Shown: positions 1-12,214, counted from the first letter of the stretch. The stretch is DNA of 64,000 nucleotides from Meghimatium bilineatum (GCA_034231615.1 CM067298.1:6565799-6629798); one strand, 5' to 3'. Numbers and translations are program-made. Notes: generated by a model not told the origin, from the letters alone.

Positions 1-76
1 GCACGTGGTGGACATTTTCTACCGTAGTAATTCTTCCATTTTTACTAGTGTTTTTGGAAATACCTTTTCACAGTGG

Positions 77-354
77 CCTTCTTCTTCTGCGTTCGTTCTC
101 AAATCCTGCATATTTACTGGATGTAGTACGGAGGACGTAATGCGATATGTAGTAGGTGACAGTTTTGCTGTGATATCTTCCTCTTTCGGCCTAATACATC
201 CAACTTTAGCATGGCGACTTGGTTACTTTCACCCTATATGGAATTGGACAACCAGCCAATAACCTTCTTAATGGACTCTTACGACATGTAAGAAGGTCAA
301 CATAAGACTGTTGTTATTCTTTGGTCCCCGTTTGAGCCCTGGATACACATGGGC
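77..354 (-). mobile_element. SINE-like element, family S1, (GAA)n tail
   Basis: Read on the minus strand, this stretch is collinear with the element at 59442-59724. Both have a 5' part containing a C-A-A-A-G-A-A-T-A block, a middle block with AGGCCGAAAG, and a 3' part ending GAGAACGAACGCAGAAGAAG. This copy is more diverged and I see no clear target-site duplication. It has no coding capacity: the 85-codon open frame at 5-262 crosses the element boundary and is not a gene. The call rests on this alignment by eye. The family name S1 is mine. Confidence 0.65.
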
Positions 355-1294
355 TGTAACATGAGATGACGTTATAACAAAACATTGTTAAGCACTTCTT
401 CACCAACAAGTGTCATGACGGTTTGAGCAGAAGAACATGGATCCTCACAAATCAGCGTTACCAATAACGACTATCGATTTCTCTAATAATTCTCTTTCAT
501 GCCACCTTACTTTATTATCTTGACAGCCTTCTAGTGTGATCTATTGGTCGTAAACCGCGATTTTCATTGGCAGCGAACACAATGTATACAAAAAGTTATC
601 AATGAAAATTATTGGATATGTCAAATATTGACTTCAGAAAGATGCTTTCCAATAAGCCAACTAGTCCTGTATTAAAAATTAGGCCACGCTTGACTTCACC
701 TGATTCGTCCCCATTTCTGTGTACATTGACATCGCTCATTGCTTTAATTTTGTTCTACATTGACCTCACTCGACTCTATATAATTTCTTTGTGAATTGAC
801 CTCACTCGACACCCCCTCATTTATCACATTAGCTGTACATTCTGTATATCACACTTGTCTCCCTAGAGAGGGAGGCCATACACTCAGCAAATGAAATAAT
901 TTTGTAATAATAAAAATGCCTGTACGGTGGTGATACAGTGCGTCTGCACATAAAACATATGAAATATAACGTATATTTGGTGCCTGGAAATATGACATAC
1001 AATAAACGCAATTAATCTTTCATGTAAGCTAGATGTCTCTAAGGGATGCCTTGTACCACAGTCTCGTATAAGCAAACTACTGTGTTACAGTGTTTTAGTA
1101 CATGTTTCTTATCAAATATAACAGATATTCTGTACTTGGAAATATGCCATACAAATAATTCAATTAGTCTTTTCTTTCTTGTAGACTGGTTAGCATTTTT
1201 GAATGTTTTGTTATATAGATATGTTGTGGATTTATTTTCGTAGAGTGTGGCCAAGGACAAAGGCAGTTTTTCTTGTACATTCGACAAGCATAAT
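355..1294. other. Non-coding, with a diverged 151-bp direct duplication
   Basis: I see no gene. About 925-1022 and 1076-1175 are diverged copies offset by about 151 bp, sharing CTGGAAATATG, CATACAA and CAATTA(A/G)TCTTT in order. The rest is A+T-rich sequence with only short random open frames. Confidence 0.5.
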
Positions 1295-1394
1295 AAAAAT
1301 GTTTAAAACCCCCTCCCCGTTTTCCAACCACTAATTTTTGTATGGGTCTGAAATACACGTTTTGTTCAATTTAATTTCTATATAAAACAGTATT

Positions 1395-1900
1395 ATTGAC
1401 GTCAGCTTTTGTCAAACTTTCATCCACTTGTGAGAACTGTCTTCTTCTTCTTCATCGTTCTTCAGCCAAATATCAGGTTACAGCACCAATAGCTTCAATG
1501 AATTGTGTGGTTCGCTTCAGGTCATCCATGGAACCCCTCAAGTCTGGAAGCAGTGCCGTCTCAGTAGGCCATATTTTCTCCCTCTCTTCTTGGTAGAGTT
1601 GACATGCATGAAGAATGTGTTCTGCAGTCTCTGGACTCAGTCCACAGTTGCACAGGTCTGTCTCACCAATCTTCAGCTTTCGGAACATGTGACTTCTCAG
1701 TCTGTTGTGTCCAGTTCGTAGTCTGAAAATGATGATTTGTTCCTTGCGTGACATTTGGTAGTAGGGGTCATTTGGTTCTGCAGTTGGGTGCATTTGCTTC
1801 CACTTTTGTGAGAACTGTTAAACGTTTTCAGTTTTCAGACTTCACCTGATCCCCTCCCCACCTTAATTATTGACGTAATCAAAGGACATCCCTAAAGAAT
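1395..1900. mobile_element. MITE-like relic split by a LINE insertion
   Basis: The flanks 1395-1440 and 1819-1900 join into a sequence resembling 57825-57965. Both contain GACGTCA near one end, a GTCAAAC/TAAACGTTTT block, a run of C with CCTCCCCAC, and a GACATCCCT/GACAGCCCT end. This looks like a non-autonomous DNA transposon, but I could not define terminal inverted repeats. A LINE inserted inside it at 1441. Confidence 0.4.
1441..1805 (-). mobile_element. 5'-truncated LINE 3' end (zinc-knuckle C-terminus), with TSD
   Basis: The minus strand (open frame 1473-1793) encodes the C-terminal end of a non-LTR retrotransposon polyprotein. It shows the motif FRLRTGHNRL, then a Cys-Cys-His-Cys knuckle (CNCG...ETAEHILHAC), then an acidic tail ending GAVT. 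This arrangement is typical of the region after RNase H in LINEs that carry RNase H. The element ends in (GAA)n, seen as CTT repeats at 1441-1452. A 13-bp direct repeat, TTGTGAGAACTGT, flanks it at 1428-1440 and 1806-1818. This is a textbook 5'-truncated retrotransposition product and is not functional. Relatives lie at 3431-4320 and 59802-60193. Confidence 0.85.
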
Positions 1901-2012
1901 AATGCTACTCGTTACCTTGCCTTTGAAATCCATATAAGAATTAATATATATATTTATAAAATAGGTTAAATGACCGTTTTAAAAAGAGAAATATCACGAT
2001 AGAAGGAAGTAG

Positions 2013-2315
2013 CGTTTCGACCATTAGGTCTTTATGAAGTTAGGAAAACACACACAAAGACTATAAAAACCTGATGACTATATTTACTTTATATGAATTA
2101 TATACACTATATGAATTATATACACGATATGAATTATATACTCTATATGAAACTACCAGGAATGAGAACTTGGTACGAGAACATAAAGAAATACAGTTGC
2201 AGGAAATTACATAATAAGAAGAGACAGTAAATATAATTCATGTAGTCATCAGCTTATTGTTCCTTCAAGTCTGTGTGAGTCCCGAATCTTGATAAAGACC
2301 TGTTGGTCGAAACGT
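2013..2315. repeat. Inverted-repeat element with hammerhead-like cores at both ends
   Basis: The ends are inverted copies: minus strand 2040-2013 and plus strand 2289-2315. Each has an A-T-A-A-A-GACC, 4-nt loop, GGTC-GAAACG layout. Inner arms also match (CACACAAAGACT near 2050 against AGTCTGTGTGAG near 2270; CTGATGACTATA against TGTAGTCATCAG). The stem plus GAAAC resembles hammerhead stem II and core, but the first core strand reads TTGATAA on the right end instead of CTGATGA. It may be a relic of a Penelope-like element repeat. That is an inference. Confidence 0.45.
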
Positions 2316-2382
2316 TGATTTATTCTATCTTGTTATTTCTCTTTGTGAAACTGTCGTGTAACCTATTCTATATTGTTGTTCT

Positions 2383-2387
<5 letters not shown>

Positions 2388-2460
<73 letters not shown>
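2388..2460. repeat. (TA)n microsatellite
   Basis: Uninterrupted TA dinucleotides. The YIYI open frames over it are artefacts. Confidence 0.97.
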
Positions 2461-2463
<3 letters not shown>

Positions 2464-2720
2464 ATCATGGAAACAGGGTGCGGGGATCATGTTGCATAGA
2501 TAAAAAGCCCAATAATAGTATGAAGACAAAGGATTCAAGCGTTGCATGTCAACGAAGAAACACGACTGTACAATCAGAACTGTGATCTTTTTTACGTACC
2601 GTGGAAAACTCTTTGTGGCTTATATTGGTCGTGCTAGTCACATCCATCTTTGCCATTGATCGTAGATTATGCACATAAAGTGCAAGGGAAAAAAAGGAAC
2701 AGTAAGTAAACTAAAAAAAA

Positions 2721-2948
2721 GATGGATCCCCTACAAGAACTATTATCAGAACTAGAAAGATGGATCCCCTACAAGAACTATTACCAGAACTAGAAAGATG
2801 GATCCCTTACAAGAACTATTACCAGAACTAGAAAGATGGATCCCCTACAAGAACTATTACCAGAACTAGAAAGATGGATCCCCTACAAGAACTATCACCA
2901 GAACTAGACAGATGGATCCCCTACAAGAACTATTACCAGAACTAGAAA
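2721..2948. repeat. 38-bp minisatellite, about 6 copies
   Basis: Units start GATGGATCCC at 2721, 2759, 2797, 2835, 2873 and 2911, with an exact 38-bp spacing and one or two substitutions per unit. The unit carries a BamHI-like GGATCC. Confidence 0.95.
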
Positions 2949-2985
2949 GAAGAAACTAGAGAAGAAAGACACGGGGCAAAGATGG

Positions 2986-3426
2986 ATGTTGAAGAATTGT
3001 ATCTCCAACAATCAACTTCCATGGGCTGCGGCACTAAGAACAGCACGAACGATATTAATACCAACTAGTTCACAGCTAGTTCAAAAGCAAAATAAATGTC
3101 TGGGGCTGTTGAGTACACCAACAATATTCAGACTGAAGACTAGATACACCCTTTATTTGCCAATTCTCGAAAGAGGGGCAACGAATTATAATACTGCAAT
3201 CTTCCATGAACGTAGCAATGAACGACTAAGTAGGGTTGTGATTTCTACCCGATCATGTAAAATTTGTCTAAAAATAACGTACCGAAGTCGGATATCAAGT
3301 CTCGATATATCGAAAGATATCTACTCTTGTATGTCTATGGCAAAATCTCCACAGAATAATCCGAATATCAGAATAGGCAATGTACTCTATCCACTCACGT
3401 CTGAGCCACCCATTCACGATCTATAG
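2986..3426 (+). CDS. Unrecognised 146-codon open frame, doubtful
   Basis: An ATG-initiated open frame of 146 codons lies between a minisatellite and a LINE tail. I recognise no domain, signal peptide or membrane segment. The predicted protein is basic, with many Ser, Arg, Ile and Asn. It could be a fragment of an unidentified repeat, a chance open frame, or an exon. Nothing in the flanks supports promoter or splice structure. It is listed only because it is the longest non-repetitive open frame in the first 10 kb. Confidence 0.12.
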   Translation: MLKNCISNNQLPWAAALRTARTILIPTSSQLVQKQNKCLGLLSTPTIFRLKTRYTLYLPILERGATNYNTAIFHERSNERLSRVVISTRSCKICLKITYRSRISSLDISKDIYSCMSMAKSPQNNPNIRIGNVLYPLTSEPPIHDL

Positions 3427-3430
3427 AGAC

Positions 3431-4320
3431 TTCTTCTTCTTCTTCTTCTTCATCGTTCTTCAGTCAGATATCAGGTTACAGCGCCAATAGCTTCAATGAA
3501 TTGTGTGATTCGCTTCAGGTCATCCATGGAACCCCTCAAGTCTGGAAGCAGTGCCGTCTCAGTTGGCCATATTTTTTCGTCTCTCGCTTCTTGGTAGAGT
3601 TGACAGTCATGAAGAATGTGTTCTGCAGTCTCTGGGCTCAGTCCACAGTTGCACAAGTCTGTCTCCCCCATCTTCAGCTTTCAGAACATGTGACTTCGCA
3701 GTCTGTTGTGGCCAGTTCGTAGTCTGAAGATGATGGTTTATTCTTTGCGTGACATTTGATGGTAGGGGTAATTTGGTTCTGCAGTTGGATGCATCTGCTT
3801 CCACTGTTCCGTAAATTCTGCTTTTGACATTCATAGTACGTCTGTGTCATTCTGTGTCTTACATTCATAGTACGTATTATCACTCTCTATTTGTTCCAGT
3901 GATTCCCTTTCCTTGACAGGAGATCAGCTTTTTCATTTCCAGGTATGCCACAGTGACCTGGGATCCACTGCAGTACTGTTTATTTGGTAGTACTGGTGAG
4001 GTGTAGTAAGCAGGCCGTAAGTTCATTCATGCTCGTGTTCTTGGGATCTTTCAATGTCTGCAATACTGACTTTGCATCCGTTAGAAATACTACATGTCTG
4101 TTGTGACTCGGCAAGCAATTCATGAGCATTTTGGCTGCCTCTATTATGGCTTGCATTTCTGCTTTGAAATTTGTGGAATGTTTGCCTGTGGGTATGGATT
4201 TCTCTATTTCTTTTCAATATGGTGTTACTATATATATATTCCTGATCCTCCATCTAATACTGCCTCTTTCGCTGATCCATCTGTATATACATGTGTCCAT
4301 ATATGCTTTAGATACTAAAG
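3431..4320 (-). pseudogene. LINE 3' fragment: RNase H domain plus zinc-knuckle C-terminus
   Basis: On the minus strand, with frame breaks, an RNase H domain is readable. YTDGSA carries the first Asp (about 4290). A Glu follows in NFKAEMQAI. The third Asp is in LTDAKSVL. The signature WIPGHCGIPGNEKAD has the catalytic-loop His and fourth Asp (about 3930-3970). So all four DEDD acidic positions are represented. Downstream come a Cys-Cys-His-Cys knuckle (CNCG...AEHILHDC, open frame 3471-3671), the same C-terminal tail as the copy at 1441-1805, and a (GAA)n tail at 3431-3452. The reverse transcriptase and endonuclease domains are absent (5' truncation), and shifts between frames make it a pseudogene. 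I found no clear target-site duplication. Confidence 0.85.
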
Positions 4321-4574
4321 GGACACTATACTTTCATAGCTAGATATCAAATGATATTCTGATAAGACCACAAGCGAAAAAATCATATGAAATACGTTAG
4401 GTAGTAGGGAGAATAACTTGAGAAACACTGTTGGAGATAGACAAGACATTCTCGTATGAAGGGTTCCTGTTAACAAAAGTGCAAGTTCCACTGAGACCAC
4501 AGCTTGAACCTCTTCCTATTGGTACTTCCTGGTTAGGGAATATACCCTGTGGTTCATCGGTTAACAGAATTTAT
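4321..4574. other. Non-coding, nothing recognised
   Basis: A+T-rich sequence between a LINE fragment and a minisatellite. No domain or repeat was recognised. Confidence 0.4.
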
Positions 4575-4584
4575 TTCGTTTAAA

Positions 4585-4900
4585 TATCGCAAAGACTCTG
4601 ACCCTTATCTTTCTCCAACACTCTGACTTATCTTTCTCCAACACCCAGACTCTTATCTTTCCCCAACACTCTGACTCTTATCTTTTTCCAAAACACAGAC
4701 TCTTATTTTTTCCAACACTCTGACTCTTATCTTTCTCCAACACCCGGACTCTTATCTTTCTCCAACACTCTGACTATTATCTTTCTCCAAAACTCTAACC
4801 TTTATCTGTTTTCAACACTCTAACCTTTATCTGTTTTCAACACTCTATCCCTTCTATGTCTCCAACACCCTGACCCGTATCTTTCTCCAACACTGTAACT
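4585..4900. repeat. 25-bp minisatellite
   Basis: Degenerate units of about 25 bp of the form CACTCTGACTCTTATCTTTC-TCCAA. The spacing is checked at 4640 and 4665. The array is pyrimidine-rich on the plus strand and loses its period towards 4900. Confidence 0.85.
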
Positions 4901-5442
4901 TTTTTCTGTCATCTGACTATGTGCTCTGTTGAATTATTTTTGCCATTCTGTTATAATGCAGGCATACGGTTGTAAGACGAGAAAAATGACATCTGCAATG
5001 GAAAAGAAAATATCGACATTTGAAATGAAATGTTATAAAAGGTCATAAGAGTATCCATGACGGAAAGACGAACCAACGCAGACGTCCGCAAAGACATGAA
5101 CATAGAAGAAGTCTGGCTGCTAAAATGATCAAAAACACACGAGCTAACATATTTCGGACGTATGAAAAGACACAGGCAGACTAAGACTACCATGAACACA
5201 AGATTTTCCAAGACCTTCTGAACATGACACTGGAAAAGACTGGACAGCTTTTACAGAACCGAGAGGCTTACAGAGTGACACAGAGGACAACGTTCTGTAC
5301 AGGACACGTCACATAGATAGATAGTAAAATAAAAAGGGGGGGGGGGGATTGAGGAATTCTGTGTACATTTATGTTGTTGTTGTTGTTCGTCCATCACAAG
5401 TGATGATGACCATTTGTTACATCCACTTTTGAAAATTCAATT

Positions 5443-5787
5443 CTAGTTATGTCCTTGATTATGAGTTCGTAGATGGCTAATGAGCCCTATTCGAGCTGTA
5501 AATGTCCTTGGACAGTTCGGACATGGAATGACGACTGTAGACGGATCTTGGTCTATCCGTGACTTTCTAGCTGCTCTCCGCTGTTGAGCTGCTGCATTTC
5601 TCTTCTTTTCACAAGATGATGCGCTCTTTTTAATTTTAGAACGCCATGTAGATCTATTTTGTGCAAGTTCTTCCCATGTAACGTGGTCTATTTCAAAGGC
5701 TTTCAGTGAGTCCTTTAACGAGTCCTTGTAGCGCTTCCTTTGGCCACCTTGAGATCGTATACCCTTCTCTAGCTCACCATAGAGAAG
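5443..5787 (-). pseudogene. LINE C-terminal fragment with C2H2 zinc finger
   Basis: The minus strand is open from the (TA)n boundary at 5787 to a stop at 5443. It reads a GQRKRYKDSLK block, a W-E-E-LAQNRSTWR block, a basic linker (NAAAQQRRAARK), and then a classical C2H2 finger (CPNC, 12 residues, then HLRTH) ending QGHN. This order is characteristic of the extreme C-terminus of a widespread RTE-like family of animal LINEs. The reverse transcriptase is missing. The 5' end abuts the (TA)n tract at 5788, which suggests truncation or loss there. It has no function on its own. Confidence 0.8.
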
Positions 5788-5815
5788 TATATTTTATATA
5801 TATATATATATATAT
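5788..5815. repeat. Short (TA)n tract
   Basis: TA dinucleotides abutting the truncated LINE. Confidence 0.85.
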
Positions 5816-5861
5816 AGTCCCGAAAGGTGCATATAATAACGTTTAATAACGAATAACGTTT

Positions 5862-5928
5862 TAGTCTCCGGACTGCGTCCAGTTAATCTGCAGGAGTTTG
5901 AAAACGAACGCCGATATCGAAGAAGATC
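5862..5928 (+). mobile_element. 3' tail of an S1-type SINE
   Basis: Matches the last 65 or so bases of the S1 family: CTCCGGACT, a TAATCTGCAGGAGTTTG block, then GAACGC and GAAGAAG. The tail is interrupted (CGATATC), and no 5' part is recognisable upstream. Confidence 0.6.
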
Positions 5929-6211
5929 ACTAACATAAAACAATCGTTTGCAATCAGCTAATGCAATCAAAATATGTTTTTAAGCTTGCAAGAAAAACTG
6001 CTCAGCGTTGCAGCTTCAGCCTTCCAAGACAATAAAAACCGCTCACACATCTAGGAATAATCGTTGCATCATTCTCCTCCGTGTGCTTAATATTAGCATC
6101 ACGATGCCCAACTTTGTGATGCTGTAATGGAATCTGAATCTATTTTTTATTTACATCTCTCTCTTTCTCTCTCTCTCTCTCTATTCCACCTGTATATGAA
6201 GTCATATGTTA

Positions 6212-6951
<740 letters not shown>

Positions 6952-8683
6952 TAATGCCATCAATTTCCCTCAACCATGGCCCTATGGCCCTTATTGGGGA
7001 CCAAGTAGAAGGAGGGGCCACAGAGATACATTGTGAAATTTTGGGTTCACAGACCCTCTAGTAAGGGGCAGATAACGATAACTATTGAGAATGAATAATG
7101 AATAATTGCGAAAATAAAGCACACATAAACAACACAATTTACAGTCACAAATAAGATACAAATATTGTCTTGCAAAGAAGACCATGGACCTTTCTTCTGG
7201 CACCAGGGATAAATGGAAGAAAATATATCCTAAAAGATGTCTAGGGTAAAAAAAAAGTGGTAAACTCAACTTGTATAACGCTGCGATTGTACATGGGTAA
7301 CCACTTGGTAATATTCGGAGTACAATGAGAATCACAGATTGAGATATGAAGCGATACTTTCGTCAGCTCTTTGGTGATCTGTTGAAATGGACAGAGCGTA
7401 GGTGGAGAGAACTGAGGGAATGTGCATGTGGTTGCGTCTGTGGGTCTCACCAATGGCGCACTAGACAAACCATCCATGCAACAGAAAACTTTAGTAGATG
7501 ACATGCCTTTATATTAAGGTTATTTTCTTATAGAAGCTTCATGGCACGTCATCTATACAATCCCGTAGTTGTAACCTTCGATAACAGTTACCATGTTGTT
7601 CCGACAGACCGACGTTGTGCTTGAACTAGTTACTGGCACGGCGTGGGTGGGCAGAACAACAAAGAAACCTGTCGCAAGGGCCAGAGTTGTGCCCTGATGT
7701 TGACGTCTGTTTCGGTGGCATTAGATTCGAAAAACCATCAAGTCGGATGGATGCTGGAACAGAGGGAGGAGCACTTATGGGAATGCCCCACGTGATGTGG
7801 GGCCAGTTTCTAATCAAGAATCAATAATAAGAATCAAGAACTGAGGAAATATGTTATATGCATTGTCTACATTATCATTTTGGACAGTAACGTCGAAAGT
7901 CTTTGTTTATTTGTTGTTATGTTATTTCTCATTGACTTTAGTTTCTGCTTATTATTAGTTACATTAGTAAATCAGTAGAATGAATAATGTATCATAATTG
8001 TTCTAGCTTCCTAGACCATGTACACTTAGTTCACACCTACAATCATTGTTTCCGTGATAAAACTCTACACAAAATATGGTAGACGCAGATGGGGACTATA
8101 TTAAGTCACGATCACGTACAATGAGTGTAATCTTCCGCGGTAAAATTGGGATCTGTCAACGTCTTGTCAGGAAAATTCTCACACTCGATAGCACAATGCT
8201 GTCTTACGACTAACAATATCCCTCATTGTCTCAGCACATAATCTAGAATTTTCTTTCGGCGACATATTCTTCATAACAGAAAATATAATCTCAGCAGATG
8301 TTGTACTTCATGAAGACAGAGGGTAATCTCTAGGAAATTACATGTCTTAAGAGGATAAACATTTTTACTTATTTCAGAAAGCAACGTGTGCCCGTCTATC
8401 AGGTACAGGCATACTTTCTTTATTACATATATGCAACATCATTACAACTATATATTTTATATAGAGTTGGTTCATCAGGTATGCGAGATGAGAGCTGGGT
8501 GATGACACGTTGGGGTGTTCATACCTCCCCCAGCCCCCTTAGGAACTCAGTACACGACTTTTAGTGCTGCAAATTGAGAAAGGTACCGGGAATTGTCAGT
8601 CGCATCAGCCAATATGAGTGATGCTGTGGTGTAATATCAGCACGCAGGAATATTCAGACGTATTTGCTATTTTATTCGCTCAT
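6952..8683. other. Non-coding, no gene recognised
   Basis: About 1.7 kb with only short open frames (under 115 codons) on either strand, none with a recognisable domain. Sequence just after the microsatellite (6958-7065) is G+C-richer (GGCCCTTATTGGGGACC) and may be a transposon edge, but I could not place it. Confidence 0.4.
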
Positions 8684-9000
8684 TCATTTTCCTTTAGCGC
8701 TGAAGTTAGCGCATAGTGCAGAGGTCAGATCTCTCCAGTTCTGTCCGTTCAAAGCTATTCTGTACAGTTCTTGAATAATATGAATTTTGTTTGCTTTACT
8801 TTCTCTAAGAATTGTTCTTTTGAGTGTTGCCTTTGGTCTACCCCTTGCTCTTCTGTCTGGTGGTTCCATGCAAGAGATTGATGGTGTATTCTGTTATTGT
8901 CTGAGCATAGGATATGTCCGATGTAAGACCAACAGCGTTTCCTAATAACATCTATGATGTAGTTTTGATGTGTCTCTTCTCAAAATTTTTTCGTCGATTT
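8684..9000 (-). pseudogene. RTE-like LINE C-terminal fragment
   Basis: The minus strand carries a W-S-YIGHIL motif (about 8930), then after a frame change RRARGRPKATLKRTI and a final QNWRDLTSALC block (open frame 8869-8684). The W-x(2)-GH, GRP-K-x-T-x-x-RT and W-x-x-L-x-x-ALC order is the C-terminal tail of RTE/BovB-like polyproteins, downstream of the reverse transcriptase. The frameshift and the missing catalytic domains show it is dead. Unlike most LINE ends here, no (GAA)n tail is seen at its 3' side. Confidence 0.75.
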
Positions 9001-9079
9001 GAATTCGTTATTTACTGTATAGTAAATCTCGATTATTCCTGTCAACAACAGACTATACGTATAACACAGTAACATCACC

Positions 9080-9104
9080 TTATATATATATATATATATA
9101 TATA
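9080..9104. repeat. Short (TA)n tract
   Basis: TA dinucleotides in A+T-rich non-coding DNA. Nothing else was recognised in 9001-9585. Confidence 0.9.
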
Positions 9105-9587
9105 TCTATAATGTGGTCGATAATGGCAATTGTTAAAGTTAAAATGTTATTTTTGTTATATTCCTTGCATTTGGTACGTATTAGATTATCACTTATTCAG
9201 AATAGTAACTCCGAATATATTTTGGCCAGTGGTCCCAAGTTGTGTGCAAATATTATTTGGTTCCCCCCACCTAACTATCCCAGTGTCTAGCTAAGAAGAT
9301 ATTTGACGTTTTGTCAAAAGTTTCTAAGGAGTTTAAAAATTTTTATGCACAAAAATCTTGTTATTCTTCGCTTATATAGTTACATTCCTGCCCACCCTCT
9401 TCTCTCGCCCATTATAAAGCACGTGACTTAGCCCAAAACGAATTTTTTTTCTACTATGAAACCTGCACTCTTGCAAGTATCCATGGCTCACAAGATGGGC
9501 TCACATGATGGGGGAATATGATCCACACATTGAGAATCACTGACTTCGAAGAAGTGACGTTAAATACGAATACAATTATACAAACAA

Positions 9588-9650
9588 TGGACGACGGAAC
9601 AGACGACGGAACTGACAACGGAACAGACGACGGAACTGACGACGGAAGAA
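9588..9650. repeat. 12-bp minisatellite (GGAACTGACGAC)
   Basis: About five degenerate 12-bp units of the form ACGACGGAAC(A/T)G, immediately before the LINE fragment that opens copy A. Confidence 0.8.
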
Positions 9651-9689
9651 TGTACAGAGAGCTGGAGAGAAGAATTTAAAAAAACCAAC

Positions 9690-10110
9690 TACGTAAACAG
9701 TTAATTTACAGCAATATTGAAACTCAAATAAATCCTGATGAAAACCAAAATACAAATCATACATTCAATATTCATACCAACATTATATTGTCAATGGCAG
9801 GCATGACACTAAAAACTAAAGGCAAGAGAGAAAGCTTATTGGGTATGAAATGAGGTGTCTAAGAAAAGCTACAATCACAAAAATGTGTGATCACGCGAGG
9901 AAGAAAGAATTATAAGAATTGTTGAAACAACATATGTGGTCAAATATATTGCAAAACAGAGACTGACATGGTTTAAACACTCCATGAGAAATATTCCTTA
10001 TTGGCCAGCGGCAAGAGCATACCGCATGAAAATGAAAACAGCAAGATACTGAGGAAGATCAAGAAGAAGGTGGATTGAAGGAGTTACCAGCATTTTGAGA
10101 AGTCACAATA
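9690..10110 (+). pseudogene. RTE-like LINE C-terminal fragment; 9840 is where the duplicated locus begins
   Basis: In shifting plus-strand frames I read EMRCLRKATI, then KRL/QRLTWFNHSMRNIPYW and a basic GRSRRRWIEGV block. This matches the post-RT connection and C-terminal region of RTE-like LINEs (EMRFLRR..., R-x-x-W-x-GH, GR-R-x-R-W). Stops and frame changes show it is a relic. From 9840 onward it is repeated at 33342; the bases before 9840 are not present in copy B, because copy B starts at an assembly gap. Confidence 0.65.
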
Positions 10111-10119
10111 TTCTTGATT

Positions 10120-10385
10120 CTTGGTATCATCTCTGTCCATTTTGTGTGGGTATTGGTTATCTTTTCTGTCCATGGCCCTGGCGTGTGGGTGTCGGTTTAT
10201 CATCTCTGTCCATTTTGTGCGGGTGTTGGTTATCTTTTCTGTCCATGTTCTGTGGGTTTGTTTTATCTTCTCTGTCCATGGCGTGTGGGTGTCGGTTTAT
10301 CATCCCTGTCCATGCTGTGCGTACGTTGGTTATCCTGACTGTCTGTGCCGCGTGGGTGTTGGTATATTATCATGTCTGTCAACCA
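10120..10385. repeat. 36-bp-class minisatellite, GT-rich (copy A)
   Basis: Degenerate units of roughly 36 bp built on CTGTCCAT...TGTG(T/C)GGGTGTTGGTTATC. It gives a 148-codon plus-strand open frame (10095-10541) rich in Leu, Ser and Cys, with a cysteine-bearing C-terminal part. The frame is conserved in copy B, but over copies this recent that is not evidence of selection, and I do not call it a gene. Confidence 0.75.
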
Positions 10386-10541
10386 ACTTGTATCTCATGT
10401 AAGTCACAATATTACTGCACATCAAGCGACCAAACGTGCCATAACCCACAAACCGATTTATCATTGAATCCTGCGACGCCTAACAGAAAAAGAAGAGAAA
10501 AAGCAATAGGTAGATTATATAACAAATATGAGAATTATTAA

Positions 10542-11611
10542 AATGGCAAATTTCATGGAAATAAACTTGTAGACACAACAAATGAGATATTTATATGGTT
10601 GAAGTGACGTCAAACAATTTCATACTGTCTGACCGTCTCAAATGAAAAAGGTTCTGGAAAATGCTTAGATTAATTGACATATATCAAACATACTAGAAAA
10701 CCTAATTAACGAGATGGAATTACGCGTTTGAGCTACAGATAGAGACTTACTGTCTCGTGCTGGCTAGGGCATGGGTTCTCACACGTTTCATACGATGAGA
10801 ACCGCCCATATATGTGTTACCATAACATAGAATAGGACGAAAGTAAAACTAAAAGTGAACGTAAAAACTGACTATATAGCCTTCTTCATTGTACCGTACC
10901 TCGATTCTTGTAGGAATCATGGAAGTAATTTAATTTTTTTTAAAACACAAATTCGACTCTTATATCGTGGTCATTTTTGTGTTCACAAACGTAACGGTTA
11001 TTTCCCTTTAAATTCAGATGTTTTTCGATGTATCCATGAAACTGTGAAGATAATACATGGTTTGTTTCATATCATGTTAGTTTTTTTTTAATTCGTAGAA
11101 TCAATTTTTCTCAATAAATTGTGTAATTGAAATTTATGTGAGCTTAATTATTTTCATTTTAGTTAGATTTCTAAATGATACTACTTTACGTATTTCTGCA
11201 TTCAGTTGTTATACTTCTTTACCTCCTAAAACACATCATTAAAAAAAATGTGGTATAACAGCTATAGAAAAATGAATATACAAGCTTTCTTTAATTTATT
11301 TGTACATATTGCACATACAATATTCATTCAACATATGTTTAACATGGAACAACCTTGCATGGTGTAATAGAGAATTGTGGATAAAAAATACATTACACCA
11401 CCAACTTTATGATGATAATTGTGATCAGGGTGATGATGATGGTGATGGAGGTGATAAAACCCCAAGCGTGTACGCATTTGTCGCTCATATCCCCTACGTC
11501 CGGAAACGAAATTTGACTTTCATCTCCAGATTGATGTTTCTCTGGAATTCTTTTGACTTGGAATATTTTGAGAAATTCAGCGAGTTCCGAATGTCAACTT
11601 TAATAAATGTA
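10542..11611. other. Non-coding, A+T-rich
   Basis: No recognised gene or repeat family. The only ATG frames are short. A 147-codon frame (11300-11743) runs into the 18-bp satellite and has no domain. Confidence 0.4.
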
Positions 11612-11706
11612 GCCTGTGAAGTACACGGTAGCTGTGGAGTGCACTGTATATGTGGAGTGTACTGTAGATGTGGAGTGTACTTTAGATGTGTAGTGCAATG
11701 TAGCTT
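11612..11706. repeat. 18-bp minisatellite (copy A)
   Basis: Five units of about 18 bp of the form GTGGAGTG(T/C)ACTGTAGAT. The counterpart is 35112-35203. Confidence 0.85.
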
Positions 11707-12012
11707 TAGCAGGTCTTCAACTCCGATTGGAACGATTTTGTGACTCTTAAATTTTTAGGCTGACCGCACATAAAATGATTGCTTTCAGCTGTCCTGATAT
11801 GGATCTTCATAAGCAATCTTCATCCCAACGGTCATACAACGAGCCTACAGCAAACATCCTTAGTCGCACCTTGCGATATGCATGGCAGGTTATGATATTA
11901 CTATAACTTCCTTTCATTTCTAGCCCCGGTAACACGGCTTGGGTATACGGTAATCGGATGCGATTGTTTACAGTTTGTGTCATGACGTACACATAATTAA
12001 AAAAAGATTGAA

Positions 12013-12135
12013 GAAGGAGATGGGGGACGGAGAGAAAGAGGGAGAGAGAGAGAAAGAGGGAGAGAGAGAACGAGGGAGAGAGAGAGAGAAAGAGGGAGAG
12101 AGAGAGAGAGAGAACGAAGGAGAGAGAGAACGACA
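12013..12135. repeat. GA-rich tract (copy A)
   Basis: Imperfect (GA)n with AAAGAGGGA and AACGAGGGA interruptions. The counterpart at 35526-35625 is shorter, so the tract is length-variable between the copies. Confidence 0.9.
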
Positions 12136-12214
12136 TAGCACCCCCCCTCCCCTAGGATCACGAAAAGAGAAAACAGACAAGACAATTTGAAAGAACGTGC
12201 ATGAGAGCGCACTT

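Noticed and set aside
10095..10541. 148-codon frame kept in both copies as evidence of a gene
   Set aside because: The copies are too similar for conservation to be informative. The frame lies over a minisatellite and a LINE remnant and has no recognisable domain.
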